Source of the DNA: Saccharothrix sp. ALI-22-I
GTDB lineage: Bacteria; Actinomycetota; Actinomycetes; Mycobacteriales; Pseudonocardiaceae
Direction of reading: 5' to 3'
NCBI RefSeq assembly: GCF_001984175.1
Contig: NZ_MTQP01000033.1
Coordinates: forward strand, 1-53,350
Length of the DNA: 53,350 bases
The notes under the pieces: generated by a model
What the model was told of the DNA's origin: nothing
Databases searched by the model: none
What the model saw: only the letters and a program-made list of their open reading frames with translations
Shown here: in pieces, positions 52,869-53,350 of the stretch
How the letters are laid out: each line of letters begins with the position of its first letter
Numbering within the stretch: the stretch's first letter is position 1
Translations under genes and position numbers: made by a program

Positions 52869-53249
52869 TCAACGCAGGACGCAGAACTCGTTGCCCTCGG
52901 GGTCGGCCATCCGCACCCAGCCCTCGAACTCCCGCACGGCCACCGCGCCGAGGCCCACCAGACGGGTGACCTCGGCGGCCGGGTCGTCGGCGCCCAAGTC
53001 CAAGTGGACACGGTTCTTGGCCACCCTGCCCTCGGGCACCAGCACGAAGAAGTAACGCGGCAGGCCGGGACCGGCCTCCACCAGCACCCTCGGATCGTCC
53101 TCAGGATCGTCGACCCCCTTCTCCCCCAGGCGACGCAACCCCTCCTCGTCGTACGGCGCCACCCGGTAGCCGTCCAGGACCGCGGCCCAGAAACGGGCCA
53201 ACGACGCCGGATGCCCGCTGTCGAAGACAATGTCGTGAACGCGGGCCAC
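52869..53249 (-). CDS. VOC-family (glyoxalase-like) protein
   Basis: 126-residue protein of the vicinal oxygen chelate superfamily. GTG at 53249 begins ARVHDIVFDSGHPASLARFWAAVL, the usual family opening; a frame from 53309 has no ribosome site. NRVHLDLGADDPAAEVTRLVGLGA and MADPEGNEFCVLR complete the two half-motifs. Similar proteins are very common in actinobacteria, usually with unknown substrate; resistance or detoxification roles are possible. Confidence 0.82.
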   Translation of the reverse strand: MARVHDIVFDSGHPASLARFWAAVLDGYRVAPYDEEGLRRLGEKGVDDPEDDPRVLVEAGPGLPRYFFVLVPEGRVAKNRVHLDLGADDPAAEVTRLVGLGAVAVREFEGWVRMADPEGNEFCVLR

Positions 53250-53350
53250 GTCCCGTACCCCAACGCGGAGCGCTTGTCCGGCAACGACTTCCCGCCGCAA
53301 CCCCGCCACAAGACCTCGACCAACCGACGAACCGCCTGCGGCAGGTACAC

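Noticed and set aside
53265..53350. Minus-strand frame open at the right edge
   Set aside because: Too short, no motif, and it overlaps the VOC gene in another frame.

Overview
The window looks like chromosomal DNA of a high-GC, filamentous-type actinomycete. GC is very high, third codon positions are almost always G or C, GTG starts are common, and most proteins are secreted through Sec- or Tat-type signals and carry CBM13 (ricin-type) or CBM35-like modules. The gene families (carbohydrate-active enzymes with ricin modules, a type VII-linked RHS toxin operon, LacI regulators) fit Pseudonocardiales such as Saccharothrix, Lentzea or Actinosynnema relatives. That placement is inference; no rRNA or tRNA was seen.

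Region 1 (1-20.5 kb) is a dense locus for breaking down pectic side chains and rhamnogalacturonan-I. On the minus strand, from about 11.4 kb leftwards, lie a CE2-type SGNH esterase with CBM13, two CE12-type rhamnogalacturonan acetylesterases, a GH43 arabinofuranosidase-like enzyme, a GH53 galactanase, a PL9 lyase with CBM35, a GH43_24-like exo-galactanase with CBM35, and a second GH53 with a discoidin module that runs off the window. On the plus strand, from about 12.5 kb, lie a broken polyester hydrolase-like gene, a third GH53, a PL11 rhamnogalacturonan lyase, a ricin-tagged alpha/beta hydrolase, a ricin-GH43 protein and a small frameshifted secreted gene. The 1.1 kb control region between the two arms holds several palindromic operators and the remnant of another PL11 gene.

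Region 2 (20.5-31.4 kb) holds an SGNH esterase and a clan GH-A hydrolase that share an almost identical C-terminal beta-trefoil domain, two divergent LacI regulators, a large beta-helix protein with three tandem ricin repeats, and a cupin protein. A promoter-operator-start module with identical spacing sits before the esterase operon and before the beta-helix gene.

Region 3 (31.5-38.1 kb) is a LacI regulator divergent from a sugar ABC importer (two permeases, lipoprotein binding protein), followed by a Gfo/Idh/MocA dehydrogenase and a DUF6807 (PmoA-like) protein. Twin operators overlap the promoter. The likely flow is: secreted enzymes release oligosaccharides, the importer takes them up, and the last two genes process them.

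Region 4 (38.1-44.7 kb) is a gene graveyard. It holds an alanine racemase broken by a frameshift and an IS, an IS5-type remnant, an intact secreted carboxylesterase with a TetR-like palindrome, fragments of a MacB/FtsX permease and of a modular PKS, and a chimera of two different transposases.

Region 5 (44.7-50.7 kb) is a polymorphic-toxin operon on the minus strand: a YbaB-like protein, an EspC/WXG-like protein, a 1453-residue RHS toxin with a short histidine-rich nuclease-like tip, and two Imm50-like immunity genes with overlapping reading frames. Region 6 (50.8-53.35 kb) holds a broken LacI gene, a GNAT acetyltransferase, a decayed IS transposase and a VOC-family protein.
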